Assembly: GCA_049840795.1 (NCBI GenBank)
Contig: JASGJK010000048.1
Span: 1-64,000 of the forward strand
Direction of reading: 5' to 3'
Length of the DNA: 64,000 bases
Origin: UPXZ01 sp049840795
Lineage (GTDB): Bacteria; Bacteroidota; Bacteroidia; Bacteroidales; Paludibacteraceae
Below the pieces are notes generated by a model. The model was not told where the DNA came from and did no database searches. It worked only from the letters and a program-made list of their open reading frames with translations. Numbering within the stretch: the first letter of the stretch is position 1; each line of letters opens with the position of its first letter. Made by a program: the position numbers and the translations under genes. Shown here one piece after another: positions 1 through 15,500 of the stretch.

Positions 1-320
1 CGGATCTCTTCGATGCTGACATGCACGGGCACACCCATGATGCGCTGCAGTTCGGCGCGCAGGCCGTCGATTTCCTCACCCTTCTTGCCGATGACCACAC
101 CGGGACGGGCGGAGAAGATGGTGACGCGGGCGTTCTTCGCAGGACGCTCGATCAGCACGCGGCCGACGGAGGCGTGAGCCAGCTTCTTCTTCAGGTAGTC
201 GCGGACCCGGATGTCTTCCTGCAGCATGGAAGCGAAGTTCTGACTGTTCGCGTACCAGCGGGAAGCCCAGTTACGGTTCACGGCGAGGCGGAACCCAGTA
301 GGATTGATCTTCTGTCCCAT
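1..320 (-). CDS. rpsC: 30S ribosomal protein S3, N-terminal part (runs off the window)
   Basis: The reverse strand encodes the first ~106 residues of S3, beginning MGQKINPTGFRLAVNRNW, the characteristic S3 N-terminus. Residues ~40-106 are the start of the type II KH domain, including the GKKG loop that contacts mRNA. S3 lies on the 30S head at the mRNA entry channel. The gene follows rplV by 9 bases, as expected in the S10 operon. The C-terminal half lies outside the window, so nothing can be said about its end. Confidence 0.95.
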   Translation of the reverse strand, partial: MGQKINPTGFRLAVNRNWASRWYANSQNFASMLQEDIRVRDYLKKKLAHASVGRVLIERPAKNARVTIFSARPGVVIGKKGEEIDGLRAELQRIMGVPVHVSIEEI

Positions 321-329
321 AGCTCTTCC

Positions 330-659
330 TCAGTTCCCGACGGTCACGAAAATGTGGCAGGTCTGCTTGATGATGCGATTGCCGCGACCTTTCGCCCGAG
401 CGGTGAAGCGCTTCAGAGAAGTGCCCTGCTCGACGTGGATGGTCTTGACCTTCAGCTCGTCGATGTCAGCGCCGTCGTTGTGCTCGGCGTTGGCAATGGC
501 AGATTCCAGAACCTTCTTAACGATCTTTGCGCCCTTTTGGGGAGCAAAGCCCAGGATGTTGAGCGCCTGGCCCACCGGCTTGCCGCGAACCAGGTCAGCC
601 ACGAGGCGACCCTTCTGAGCGGAGAGGCGGACGCCGCGCAAAATAGCACGAGTTTCCAT
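330..659 (-). CDS. rplV: 50S ribosomal protein L22
   Basis: This ~109-residue protein matches L22, an assembly protein whose extended beta-hairpin lines the peptide exit tunnel. The start METRAILRGVRLSAQK and the loop residues TSLKRFTARAKGRGNRI are typical. I use the ATG at 659, which has GGAG five bases upstream. A GTG two codons earlier (665) would sit directly against that ribosome binding site and is less likely. It lies between rpsS and rpsC in the standard S10 operon order, 9 bases from each. Confidence 0.96.
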   Translation of the reverse strand: METRAILRGVRLSAQKGRLVADLVRGKPVGQALNILGFAPQKGAKIVKKVLESAIANAEHNDGADIDELKVKTIHVEQGTSLKRFTARAKGRGNRIIKQTCHIFVTVGN

Positions 660-668
660 TTGCACTCC

Positions 669-944
669 TTACTTCTTCGCCTTTTTGCCGGCGGTATGAC
701 CCTTAAAGGTGCGGGTCAGAGAGAATTCGCCGAGCTTATGGCCAACCATGTTTTCGGTGACATACACCGGGATATGCTGCTTGCCGTTATGCACGGCGAT
801 GGTCAGGCCGACGAAGTCGGGCAGCACGGTGGAACGGCGAGACCAGGTCTTGATCGGCCGCTTGTCATTGCCAGCACGGGCAGTGTCGACTTTCTTCAGC
901 AGGTGGGCATCGACGAACGGGCCCTTTTTTACGGAACGTCCCAT
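669..944 (-). CDS. rpsS: 30S ribosomal protein S19
   Basis: This 91-residue protein begins MGRSVKKGPFVDAHLLKK and contains the S19 signature around residues 53-77 (GKQHIPVYVTENMVGHKLGE). S19 binds 16S rRNA in the 30S head together with S13 and contacts A-site tRNA. Its length equals the usual bacterial S19. It lies 13 bases downstream of rplB and 9 upstream of rplV. The frame is intact. Confidence 0.97.
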   Translation of the reverse strand: MGRSVKKGPFVDAHLLKKVDTARAGNDKRPIKTWSRRSTVLPDFVGLTIAVHNGKQHIPVYVTENMVGHKLGEFSLTRTFKGHTAGKKAKK

Positions 945-957
945 AGTTCTCTATCCC

Positions 958-1785
958 TTAACGCTTATGACGACGCTGCACGATCATGGAGTTCGTGCGC
1001 TTGTTACGACGGGTACGATAGCCCTTGGTCTTGGTACCCCAGGGGCTGACCGGGTTCATACCGGCAGCCGTGCGGCCTTCGCCGCCGCCGTGCGGGTGAT
1101 CCACGGGGTTCATGGCCACGCCGCGGACGGTCGGGCGGACACCACGCCAGCGCATGGCACCGGCCTTGCCGATGGAGCGCAGGGAGTGCTCTTCGTTGCC
1201 GACTTCACCGATGGTGGCGCGGCATTCGACGTGCACCCGGCGGATTTCACCGGAACGCAGACGCAGCTGAGCGTAGGAACCTTCCCGGGCCAGCAGCTGG
1301 ACGGAAGTACCAGCGGCGCGAGCCAGCTGGGCACCCTTGCCGGGCAGCATTTCCACGCAGTGGATGGTGGTACCCACCGGAATGTTGCGGATCGGCAGGG
1401 TGTTACCGGACTTGATCGGCGCTTCGGAACCGGAAATCACCTGCTGACCGACCACCATGCCCTTGGGGGCGATGATGTAGCGGCGCTCGCCGTCGGCGTA
1501 GCACAGCAGGGCGATGTTGGCGGAACGGTTCGGATCGTATTCCAGGCGCTCGACCTTGGCCGGCACGCCGTCCTTGTTGCGCTTGAAGTCCACCACGCGG
1601 TAGTGCTGCTTGTGGCCGCCACCCTGGTGACGCACGGTGATGCGGCCATTGTTGTTGCGACCGGAACCGCGGATTTGCTTTTCCAGCAGGCCGGCAAAGG
1701 GCTTGCCCTTGTGCAGATCGGGGTTGACGACCTTGACGACGGCACGGCGGCCGGCGGAAGTCGGTTTGACTTTGATCAGTGCCAT
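958..1785 (-). CDS. rplB: 50S ribosomal protein L2
   Basis: This 275-residue protein is L2, one of the largest and most conserved 50S proteins, needed for subunit association and the peptidyl transferase region. Visible hallmarks are the N-terminal MALIKVKPTSAGRR and the C-terminal stretch around residues 218-230 (RGVAMNPVDHPHGGGEG), which holds the conserved histidine near the active site. It ends in a basic tail. It follows rplW by 6 bases. Length and frame are normal. Confidence 0.97.
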   Translation of the reverse strand: MALIKVKPTSAGRRAVVKVVNPDLHKGKPFAGLLEKQIRGSGRNNNGRITVRHQGGGHKQHYRVVDFKRNKDGVPAKVERLEYDPNRSANIALLCYADGERRYIIAPKGMVVGQQVISGSEAPIKSGNTLPIRNIPVGTTIHCVEMLPGKGAQLARAAGTSVQLLAREGSYAQLRLRSGEIRRVHVECRATIGEVGNEEHSLRSIGKAGAMRWRGVRPTVRGVAMNPVDHPHGGGEGRTAAGMNPVSPWGTKTKGYRTRRNKRTNSMIVQRRHKR

Positions 1786-1791
1786 TTGTGA

Positions 1792-2088
1792 TTACTCCCC
1801 GGCCGCGAAATTGATTTCTTGGCCCGGCTTCAGGCTCACATAAGCCTTCTTCCAGCCCTTGCGGCGACCGATGAAACGGCCGAAACGCTTTTCCTTGCCC
1901 TTGACGTTGGACACCTGGACGGATTCGACCTGAACCTTGAAGAGCAGCTCCACGGCAGCCTTGATTTCGGGCTTGGTGGCATCGGTGGCGACCTTGAAGA
2001 CCACCTGCTCGTTCTTGTCGGCGATGAAAGTCGCCTTCTCGGAGATTTGCGGTGCCAGCAGCACCTGCAGCAGACGCTCTTGGCTCAT
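1792..2088 (-). CDS. rplW: 50S ribosomal protein L23
   Basis: This 98-residue protein is L23, which sits at the peptide exit site and docks trigger factor and SRP. Typical features are the N-terminal LLAPQISEKAT and the central KKAYVSLKPGQ segment. Its ATG overlaps the TGA of rplD by four bases (ATGA), so translation of the two is probably coupled. The order rplD-rplW-rplB is standard for the S10 operon. Confidence 0.96.
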   Translation of the reverse strand: MSQERLLQVLLAPQISEKATFIADKNEQVVFKVATDATKPEIKAAVELLFKVQVESVQVSNVKGKEKRFGRFIGRRKGWKKAYVSLKPGQEINFAAGE

Positions 2089-2705
2089 CCCAGCAGCTCC
2101 TCAAACTTGGCGACGGCACCCTTGGTCACCAGGACCTTGGGGAAGCGCACCAGGGACACGGGATCGGCTTCGCTCACTTCCAGCACCAGCACGTTGGGCA
2201 GGTTGCGGGAGGCCAGGAAGACGTTCTCGTCCAGGGAATCGGTGATCACCAGCACGGAGTCGTAACCCATGCCCTTGATCTTTTGGGCGAACAGCTTGGT
2301 CTTGGGCGCCTCGACAGAGAGGTTTTCCACCACGGCCAGACGGTCGTCGCGGACCAGCTGGGAGAGGATGGAAGCCAGACCGGCGCGGTACATTTTCTTG
2401 TTCACCTTCTGGGAGAAGTTCTCCTCAGGGCTGTTCGGGAAAATGCGGCCGCCCCCACGCCACAGCGGGCTGCCGTTGCTACCGGCGCGAGCGCGGCCGG
2501 TACCCTTTTGGCGCCAGGGCTTGGTGGTGGTGTGTTTGACTTCGGAGCGGTCCTTCTGCTTGCGGTTGGCGCTACGGGCATTGGCCTGGTAGGCCACGAC
2601 CACCTGGTGCACCAGCGCTTCGTTGAAGTCGCGTCCGAACAGAGCGTCAGAAGCCTGCAGCTTGGCGGCTTCCTGACCGTTTTCGTTGATAACCTTCAGT
2701 TCCAT
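2085..2705 (-). CDS. rplD: 50S ribosomal protein L4
   Basis: This ~206-residue protein is L4. The conserved loop with KQKDRSEVKHTTTKPWRQKG at residues ~47-68 threads toward the exit tunnel. In E. coli, L4 also represses its own S10 operon, but whether it does so here cannot be read from the sequence. I place the start at the ATG at 2705, preceded by AAGGGGG and four spacer bases; a GTG one codon upstream is also possible. It overlaps rplW by four bases and follows rplC by ~9 bases. Confidence 0.95.
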   Translation of the reverse strand: MELKVINENGQEAAKLQASDALFGRDFNEALVHQVVVAYQANARSANRKQKDRSEVKHTTTKPWRQKGTGRARAGSNGSPLWRGGGRIFPNSPEENFSQKVNKKMYRAGLASILSQLVRDDRLAVVENLSVEAPKTKLFAQKIKGMGYDSVLVITDSLDENVFLASRNLPNVLVLEVSEADPVSLVRFPKVLVTKGAVAKFEELLG

Positions 2706-2714
2706 CACGCCCCC

Positions 2715-3353
2715 TTAAGCCTTGACTGCCGGACGCACGACGACGTCGGAGCCCTTGGAGCCGGGAACGGCACCCTTGATCAGCAGCAGCTGACGCTCGA
2801 CATCGACCCGGACCACTTCCAGGCACTGCACGGTGCGCTTGACGGCACCCAGGTGACCGGCCATGCGCTTGCCCGGGAACACGCGACCCGGGTCCTGGGC
2901 CATACCGATGGAGCCCGGCGCATTGTGGGACACGGAGTTACCGTGGCTGGCGCGGTTGGAGGCGAAGTTGTGGCGCTTGATGGCGCCGGCAAAACCCTTA
3001 CCCTGGGAAGTGCCGGTGATGTCCACCTTCTGACCCACTTCGAAAATGGTGACGGCGATCTGGTCACCGGCCTTCAGGCCAGCGAGCTGCTCGACGGTCA
3101 CGGGGAATTCCTTCAGCACATGCCCGGCTTCAACACCAGCCTTGGCCAGATGACCGGCCAGAGACTTGTTGACGCGGGAGGCACGGCGCTTACCGAAAGC
3201 CACCTGCACAGCGGCATAGCCGTCTGCTTCAGGCGTTTTGATCTGGGTCACACGGTTGTTCGACACGTCCAGCACGGTCACCGGGACGGTAGCACCGTCC
3301 TCGGTAAACACGCGCGTCATGCCGACCTTGCGCCCAACAAGGCCTAGACTCAT
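2715..3353 (-). CDS. rplC: 50S ribosomal protein L3
   Basis: This 212-residue protein is L3, an early 50S assembly protein reaching the peptidyl transferase centre. Hallmarks are the N-terminal GLVGRKVGMTRVFTEDG and the central GKGFAGAIKRHNF and GSIGMAQDPGRVFPGKRMAGH blocks. The glutamine of that last block is the one commonly methylated by PrmB. It is 109 bases downstream of rpsJ, a longer gap that holds a hairpin, and just upstream of rplD. Confidence 0.97.
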   Translation of the reverse strand: MSLGLVGRKVGMTRVFTEDGATVPVTVLDVSNNRVTQIKTPEADGYAAVQVAFGKRRASRVNKSLAGHLAKAGVEAGHVLKEFPVTVEQLAGLKAGDQIAVTIFEVGQKVDITGTSQGKGFAGAIKRHNFASNRASHGNSVSHNAPGSIGMAQDPGRVFPGKRMAGHLGAVKRTVQCLEVVRVDVERQLLLIKGAVPGSKGSDVVVRPAVKA

Positions 3354-3402
3354 GGTTATTCTCCAAATGCCGGCTGCGATTGGCCGACAAGTAAGTCAAA
3401 AT

Positions 3403-3426
3403 GGGCAGCCCTTGACGGGGCCGCCC
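3403..3426 (-). terminator. Hairpin between rpsJ and rplC (possible attenuator)
   Basis: Two 9-base arms (3403-3411 and 3418-3426) pair with one G-U wobble around a 6-base loop. On the transcribed strand the stem is followed by ATTTTGACTT, a short imperfect U tract. It fits a weak intrinsic terminator or attenuator setting expression of S10 relative to the rest of the operon. The U tract is poor, so partial read-through is expected. Confidence 0.4.
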
Positions 3427-3462
3427 GCGGAAAAGCGTTGGATTATAAACGCAACCGATCGC

Positions 3463-3774
3463 TTATTGCAACTTGATTTCGACGTCCACACCAGCCGGCA
3501 GGTCGAGCTTCATCAGGGCATCGACAGTCTTGTCGGTGGGGTCGATGATGTCCATCAGGCGCAGGTGGGTACGGATTTCGAACTGGTCCCGGGAAGTCTT
3601 GTTGACGTGGGGGGAACGCAGCACGTCATAGCGCTGGATGCGGGTGGGCAGGGGCACGGGGCCACGGACCACGGCGCCGGTGCGCTTGGCGGTATCGACG
3701 ATTTCCTGGGCGGACTGGTCGATCAGGCGATAGTCGAAAGCCTTCAGACGGATGCGGATCTTCTGGTTTTGCAT
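3463..3774 (-). CDS. rpsJ: 30S ribosomal protein S10 / NusE
   Basis: This 103-residue protein is S10, which also acts as NusE in antitermination complexes with NusB and NusG. The start MQNQKIRIRLKAFDYRLID and the loop GPVPLPTRIQRYDVLRSPHVNK (residues ~38-59) are diagnostic. Length is normal. It lies just downstream of tuf and opens the S10 ribosomal protein operon. The ~109-base gap on its 3' side contains a hairpin. Confidence 0.97.
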   Translation of the reverse strand: MQNQKIRIRLKAFDYRLIDQSAQEIVDTAKRTGAVVRGPVPLPTRIQRYDVLRSPHVNKTSRDQFEIRTHLRLMDIIDPTDKTVDALMKLDLPAGVDVEIKLQ

Positions 3775-3828
3775 GTTGATTTCCTAAAGAGCGATGGGGC
3801 AGGCCAGGCCCGCCCCGGATGATGAAAA

Positions 3829-5019
<1,191 letters not shown>

Positions 5020-5049
5020 TTCTCAATTCCTCAATTCGCAAAAATTCGA

Positions 5050-7144
<2,095 letters not shown>

Positions 7145-7182
7145 GGTAGTAACCTTCGCTAAAAACGTTCGTCAGACGACGG

Positions 7183-7653
7183 TTAGAAACGGTAGTGGGC
7201 GAAGGCCTTGTTGGCTTCGGCCATACGATGCACTTCGTCGCGCTTCTTGACGGCACCGCCGCGGTTTTCGGCGGCTTCCAGCATTTCGGCAGCCAGGCGC
7301 AGGCCCATGGTCTTCTCGGAACGCTTGCGGGCAGCCTCGCGCAGCCAGCGCATGGCCAGGGCCATGCGGCGGGCGGGACGCACTTCCACGGGCACCTGGT
7401 AGTTGGCGCCGCCGACCCGGCGGGACTTCACTTCCACCATGGGGCGCACGTTGGCGATGGCGGCGGAGAACACTTCCAGGGGGTCCTTGCCGGACTTGGT
7501 GGAAATCTGGTCGAAGGCACCGTAAACGATGCGCTCGGCCACGGACTTCTTGCCGCTTTGCATCACGGCGTTAACAAACTTGGAGACATCCACGCTGCCG
7601 AACTTGGGATCGGGCAGGATGTCGCGTTTCGGTACTTCACGACGACGGGGCAT
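7183..7653 (-). CDS. rpsG: 30S ribosomal protein S7
   Basis: This 156-residue protein is S7, the primary assembly protein of the 30S head, near the E-site. It begins MPRRREVPKRDILPDPK and has the conserved GGANYQVPVEVRPARRMALA block at residues ~80-99. It is separated from rpsL by a ~103-base intercistronic region with a strong hairpin. In E. coli, S7 represses translation by binding the equivalent rpsL-rpsG gap. The ends and frame look normal. Confidence 0.97.
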   Translation of the reverse strand: MPRRREVPKRDILPDPKFGSVDVSKFVNAVMQSGKKSVAERIVYGAFDQISTKSGKDPLEVFSAAIANVRPMVEVKSRRVGGANYQVPVEVRPARRMALAMRWLREAARKRSEKTMGLRLAAEMLEAAENRGGAVKKRDEVHRMAEANKAFAHYRF

Positions 7654-7710
7654 ATTTACCTCATGGGTTCACTATTCAGTTGCCGCATTTCCGGAATGAA
7701 AATGCAGCGA

Positions 7711-7731
7711 GGCCGCCCATCGTGGGCGGCC
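7711..7731 (-). promoter_or_regulatory. Perfect hairpin in the S12-S7 gap, possible S7 autoregulatory site
   Basis: Arms of nine bases (7711-7719 and 7723-7731) are perfectly complementary around a 3-base loop. This is a very stable GC-rich stem in the rpsL-rpsG spacer. No U tract follows on the transcribed strand, which argues against simple termination. E. coli S7 binds a structured element in the same gap, so a comparable role is plausible. That role is inferred from position; the fold itself differs and was not compared. Confidence 0.4.
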
Positions 7732-7756
7732 ACTTACTAAAACGGCTTTTAGAGAA

Positions 7757-8134
7757 TCAAGCCGCCTTCGGACGCTTGGCACCGTACTTGGAACGGGCCT
7801 GCTTACGATCCTTGACGCCCTGGGTATCCAGGGAGCCGCGCACGGTGTGGTAACGGACACCGGGCAAATCCTTCACACGACCACCGCGGATCAGCACCAC
7901 GGAGTGCTCCTGCAGGTTGTGGCCTTCACCGCCGATGTAGGAGATGACTTCGAAGCCGTTGGTCAGGCGCACCTTGCAAACCTTACGCAGTGCGGAGTTC
8001 GGCTTCTTCGGGGTGGTGGTGTAAACACGGGTGCACACGCCGCGCTTCTGGGGGCACTTCTCCAGAGCGGGAACCTTGCTCTTGGTGATTTCGGCCACCC
8101 GGGGCTTGCGCACGAGCTGGTTGATGGTCGGCAT
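7757..8134 (-). CDS. rpsL: 30S ribosomal protein S12
   Basis: This 125-residue protein is S12, which guards decoding accuracy at the A site. Diagnostic blocks are MPTINQLVRKPR, CTRVYTTTPKKPNSALRKVC (residues ~34-53) and RGGRVKDLPGVRYHTVRG (~86-103). The lysines classically altered in streptomycin resistance are present as PKKPNS and GRVKDLPG, i.e. the sensitive-type residues. It opens the rpsL-rpsG-fusA-tuf unit, 185 bases after rpoC, with two hairpins in between. Confidence 0.97.
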   Translation of the reverse strand: MPTINQLVRKPRVAEITKSKVPALEKCPQKRGVCTRVYTTTPKKPNSALRKVCKVRLTNGFEVISYIGGEGHNLQEHSVVLIRGGRVKDLPGVRYHTVRGSLDTQGVKDRKQARSKYGAKRPKAA

Positions 8135-8223
8135 AACTAATCCTCGTTTAGGCGGGCATACCGCCAGACTGCCGCAACTTGGGGGCCCAAGGCCCGGGCA
8201 GCCGCAGCGATTTTTTGTTCAAA

Positions 8224-8303
8224 CAGAGGCAATGATTAGCCTCTGCCGCGAAAAGACCCGAGATTCTATTGGGAAGCAACCCCCGAGTGAACGGTTGCTT
8301 CCC
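8224..8303 (-). terminator. Two hairpins between rpoC and rpsL
   Basis: Directly after the rpoC stop are two inverted repeats. The first has 11-base perfect arms (8271-8281 and 8293-8303, 11-base loop). The second has 7-base arms (8224-8230 and 8239-8245, 8-base loop) followed on the transcribed strand by TTTGAAC. Neither has a classic U run, so they may act as a weak terminator, a processing site or 3'-end protection at the boundary between the rpoBC and str transcription units. Confidence 0.42.
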
Positions 8304-8319
8304 AGCTTTCCTTGCAGGC

Positions 8320-12529
<4,210 letters not shown>

Positions 12530-12597
12530 TGTTCACTCCAACCGGGATGTGAATCCAAAAATTCCGTATATCGGGCCTAGTTGCTGCGTGGGACGGA

Positions 12598-15500
12598 TCA
12601 GTACCGTTCCAGGTCGATGTCGATCGCCAGAGAGCGGATTTCCTTCACCAGCACGTTGAAGGATTCCGGCATGCCGGCATCGATCTTGTGCTCGCCCTTG
12701 ACGATGTTTTCATAAACCTTGGTCCGGCCGTTCACGTCGTCCGACTTTACGGTCAGCATTTCCTGCAGCACGTAGGAAGCGCCGTAGGCTTCCAGGGCCC
12801 ACACTTCCATTTCACCGAAGCGCTGGCCGCCGAACTGGGCCTTGCCGCCCAGGGGCTGCTGGGTCACCAGGCTGTAGGGACCGGTGGAACGGGCGTGCAT
12901 CTTGTCGTCCACCAAATGGTGCAGCTTCAGGTAATGCATGTAGCCCACGGTCACCTGGCGCTCGAAAGCGTCGCCGGTGCGGCCGTCGCACAGGGTGATC
13001 TGGCCGGACTCGGGCATGCCGGCGAGGCGCAGCATGGCCTTGATCTCGGCCTCGTCGGCACCGTCGAACACCGGGGTGGCGAAAGGCACGCCGGCCTGCA
13101 GGTTCTCCGCCAGCTCGAGGATTTCGGCGTCGTTGAGGGCGCCGAGGTTTTCCTTCTTGCCTTCGGAGTTGTAGATCTGCTCCAGGAACTTGCGCACTTC
13201 GGCAGCCTTGGCGCCGGCCTGCAGCATGTCGCCAATCTTGTAGCCCAGGCCCTTGGCGGCCCAGCCCAGGTGCACTTCGAGAATCTGCCCCACGTTCATC
13301 CGGGAAGGCACACCCAGGGGGTTCAGCACGATGTCCACCGGACGGCCGTCGGCCATGTAGGGCATGTCTTCCACGGGCACGATGCGGGAGACCACACCCT
13401 TGTTGCCGTGGCGGCCGGCCATCTTGTCGCCGGGCTGCAGGCGGCGCTTCACCGCCACGTAGACCTTGACCATCTTCTGCACGCCGGGGGGCAGTTCGTC
13501 GCCCTGGGTCAGCTTCTTGCGCTTCTCTTCGAAGGCGATGTCGAAGTCCTTGCGGGTCTGCTCGATGGACTCCTTCAGCTGCTCCAGCTGCTGGGCCACT
13601 TCCTCGTCGGCCATGCGGATGTCGAACCAGTGGTGGGGGTCGATGCCTTCCAGGTAGTCCTGGGTGATGGCCGTGCCCTTGGCCAGCTTCTTGGGGCCGC
13701 CGTTGGCCGGCTTGCCGGCGATGAGGCGGCCGACCCGGGCGAAGGTGTCCCGTTCCACGATACGCATCTGGTCGGCCAGGTCCTGCTTGTAGCCGCGCAG
13801 GTGGTCGTCGATGATGGACTGGGCGCGCTTGTCCCGCTCGATGCCTTCGCGGGTGAACACCTGGACGTCGATGACGGTGCCGGCGATGCCGGAGGGCACG
13901 CGCAGGGAGGTGTCCTTAACGTCGGAGGCCTTCTCGCCGAAAATGGCGCGCAGCAGCTTCTCTTCCGGGGTGAGCTGGGTCTCGCCCTTGGGAGTGACCT
14001 TGCCCACCAGCACGTCGCCGGCTTCCACTTCGGCGCCGATGTACACGATGCCGGACTCGTCCAGGCGGGACAGCTGCACTTCGCCCAGGGAGGCGATGTC
14101 CCGGGTGATTTCCTCGGGGCCCAGCTTGGTGTCCCGGGCCACCACGGTCAGCTCCTCGATGTGGATGGAGGTGTAGCGGTCCTCCGCCACCACCCGCTCG
14201 GAGATGAGGATGGAGTCTTCGAAGTTGTAGCCGTTCCAGGGCATGAAGGCGATCAGCATGTTCTGGCCGAGGGCCAGTTCGCCCTTGTCCGTGGAAGCGC
14301 CGTCGGCCACCACGTCGCCCTGGGCGATGACGTCGCCCACCTTCACCAGGGGACGCTGGTTGATGTTGGTGTTCTGGTTGGAACGGGTGTACTTGGTCAG
14401 GTTGTAGATGTCCACACCCACTTCGCCGGGCACGGTTTCATCGTCATGCACCCGGACCACGACGCGGGAGGCATCCACGTAGTCCACCACGCCGCCCCGC
14501 AGGGCCTGCACGGCGGTACCGGAGTCCACCGCCACGGTGCGTTCGATGCCGGTGCCCACCAGGGGCTTTTCCGGACGCAGGCAGGGCACGGCCTGGCGCT
14601 GCATGTTGGCGCCCATCAGGGCCCGGTTCGCATCGTCGTGTTCCAGGAAGGGGATCAGGGAGGCGGCGACGGAAACGATCTGGCCCGGGGCCACGTCCAT
14701 GTACTGCACCCGGGAAGGTTCGGCCAGGATGGTTTCGCCCTTCTCGCGGCAGGTCACCAGCTCGTCCACCAGGGTGCCGTCGCCGGCCAGGGCGGCGTTG
14801 GCCTGGGCCACCACGTAGGCGCCCTCCTCGATGGCGGAGAGGTATTCGATCTGGTCGGTGACCTTGCCGTCCACCACCTTGCGGTAGGGGGTTTCCAGGA
14901 AACCGTAGGAGTTGGTGCGGGCGTACAGGGCCAGGGAGTTGATCAGGCCGATGTTCGGACCTTCCGGGGTCTCGATGGGGCAGACGCGGCCGTAGTGGGT
15001 CGGATGCACGTCGCGCACTTCGAAGCCGGCCCGCTCCCGGGTCAGGCCGCCCGGGCCCAGGGCGGAGACGCGGCGCTTGTGGGTGATCTCGGACAGGGGG
15101 TTGGTCTGGTCCATGAACTGGGAGAGCTGGCTGGAGCCGAAGAACTCCTTGATGGCGGCGCTGATCGGCTTGGCGTTGATCAGGTCATGGGGCATCAGGT
15201 TGTCGGACTCGGCCTGGGAGAGGCGCTCCTTGACGGCCCGCTCGACCCGCACCAGGCCGGCGCGGAACTGGTTTTCCGCCAGTTCGCCGACGGAACGCAC
15301 CCGGCGGTTGCCCAGGTGGTCGATGTCGTCGATTTCGCCGCGGCCGTTGCGCAGTTCCACCAGCAGCTTGATGGAATCCACGATGTCCCGGGGGGACAGG
15401 GTCAGCTGTTCGCGCAGTTCCACGTTGGCGCCCAGGGTCTTGAGCTGGGCGGCCAGGGCCTTGGCGGCTTCTTCCGTGAGGTTCTCGGCGGCGGCGCGGG

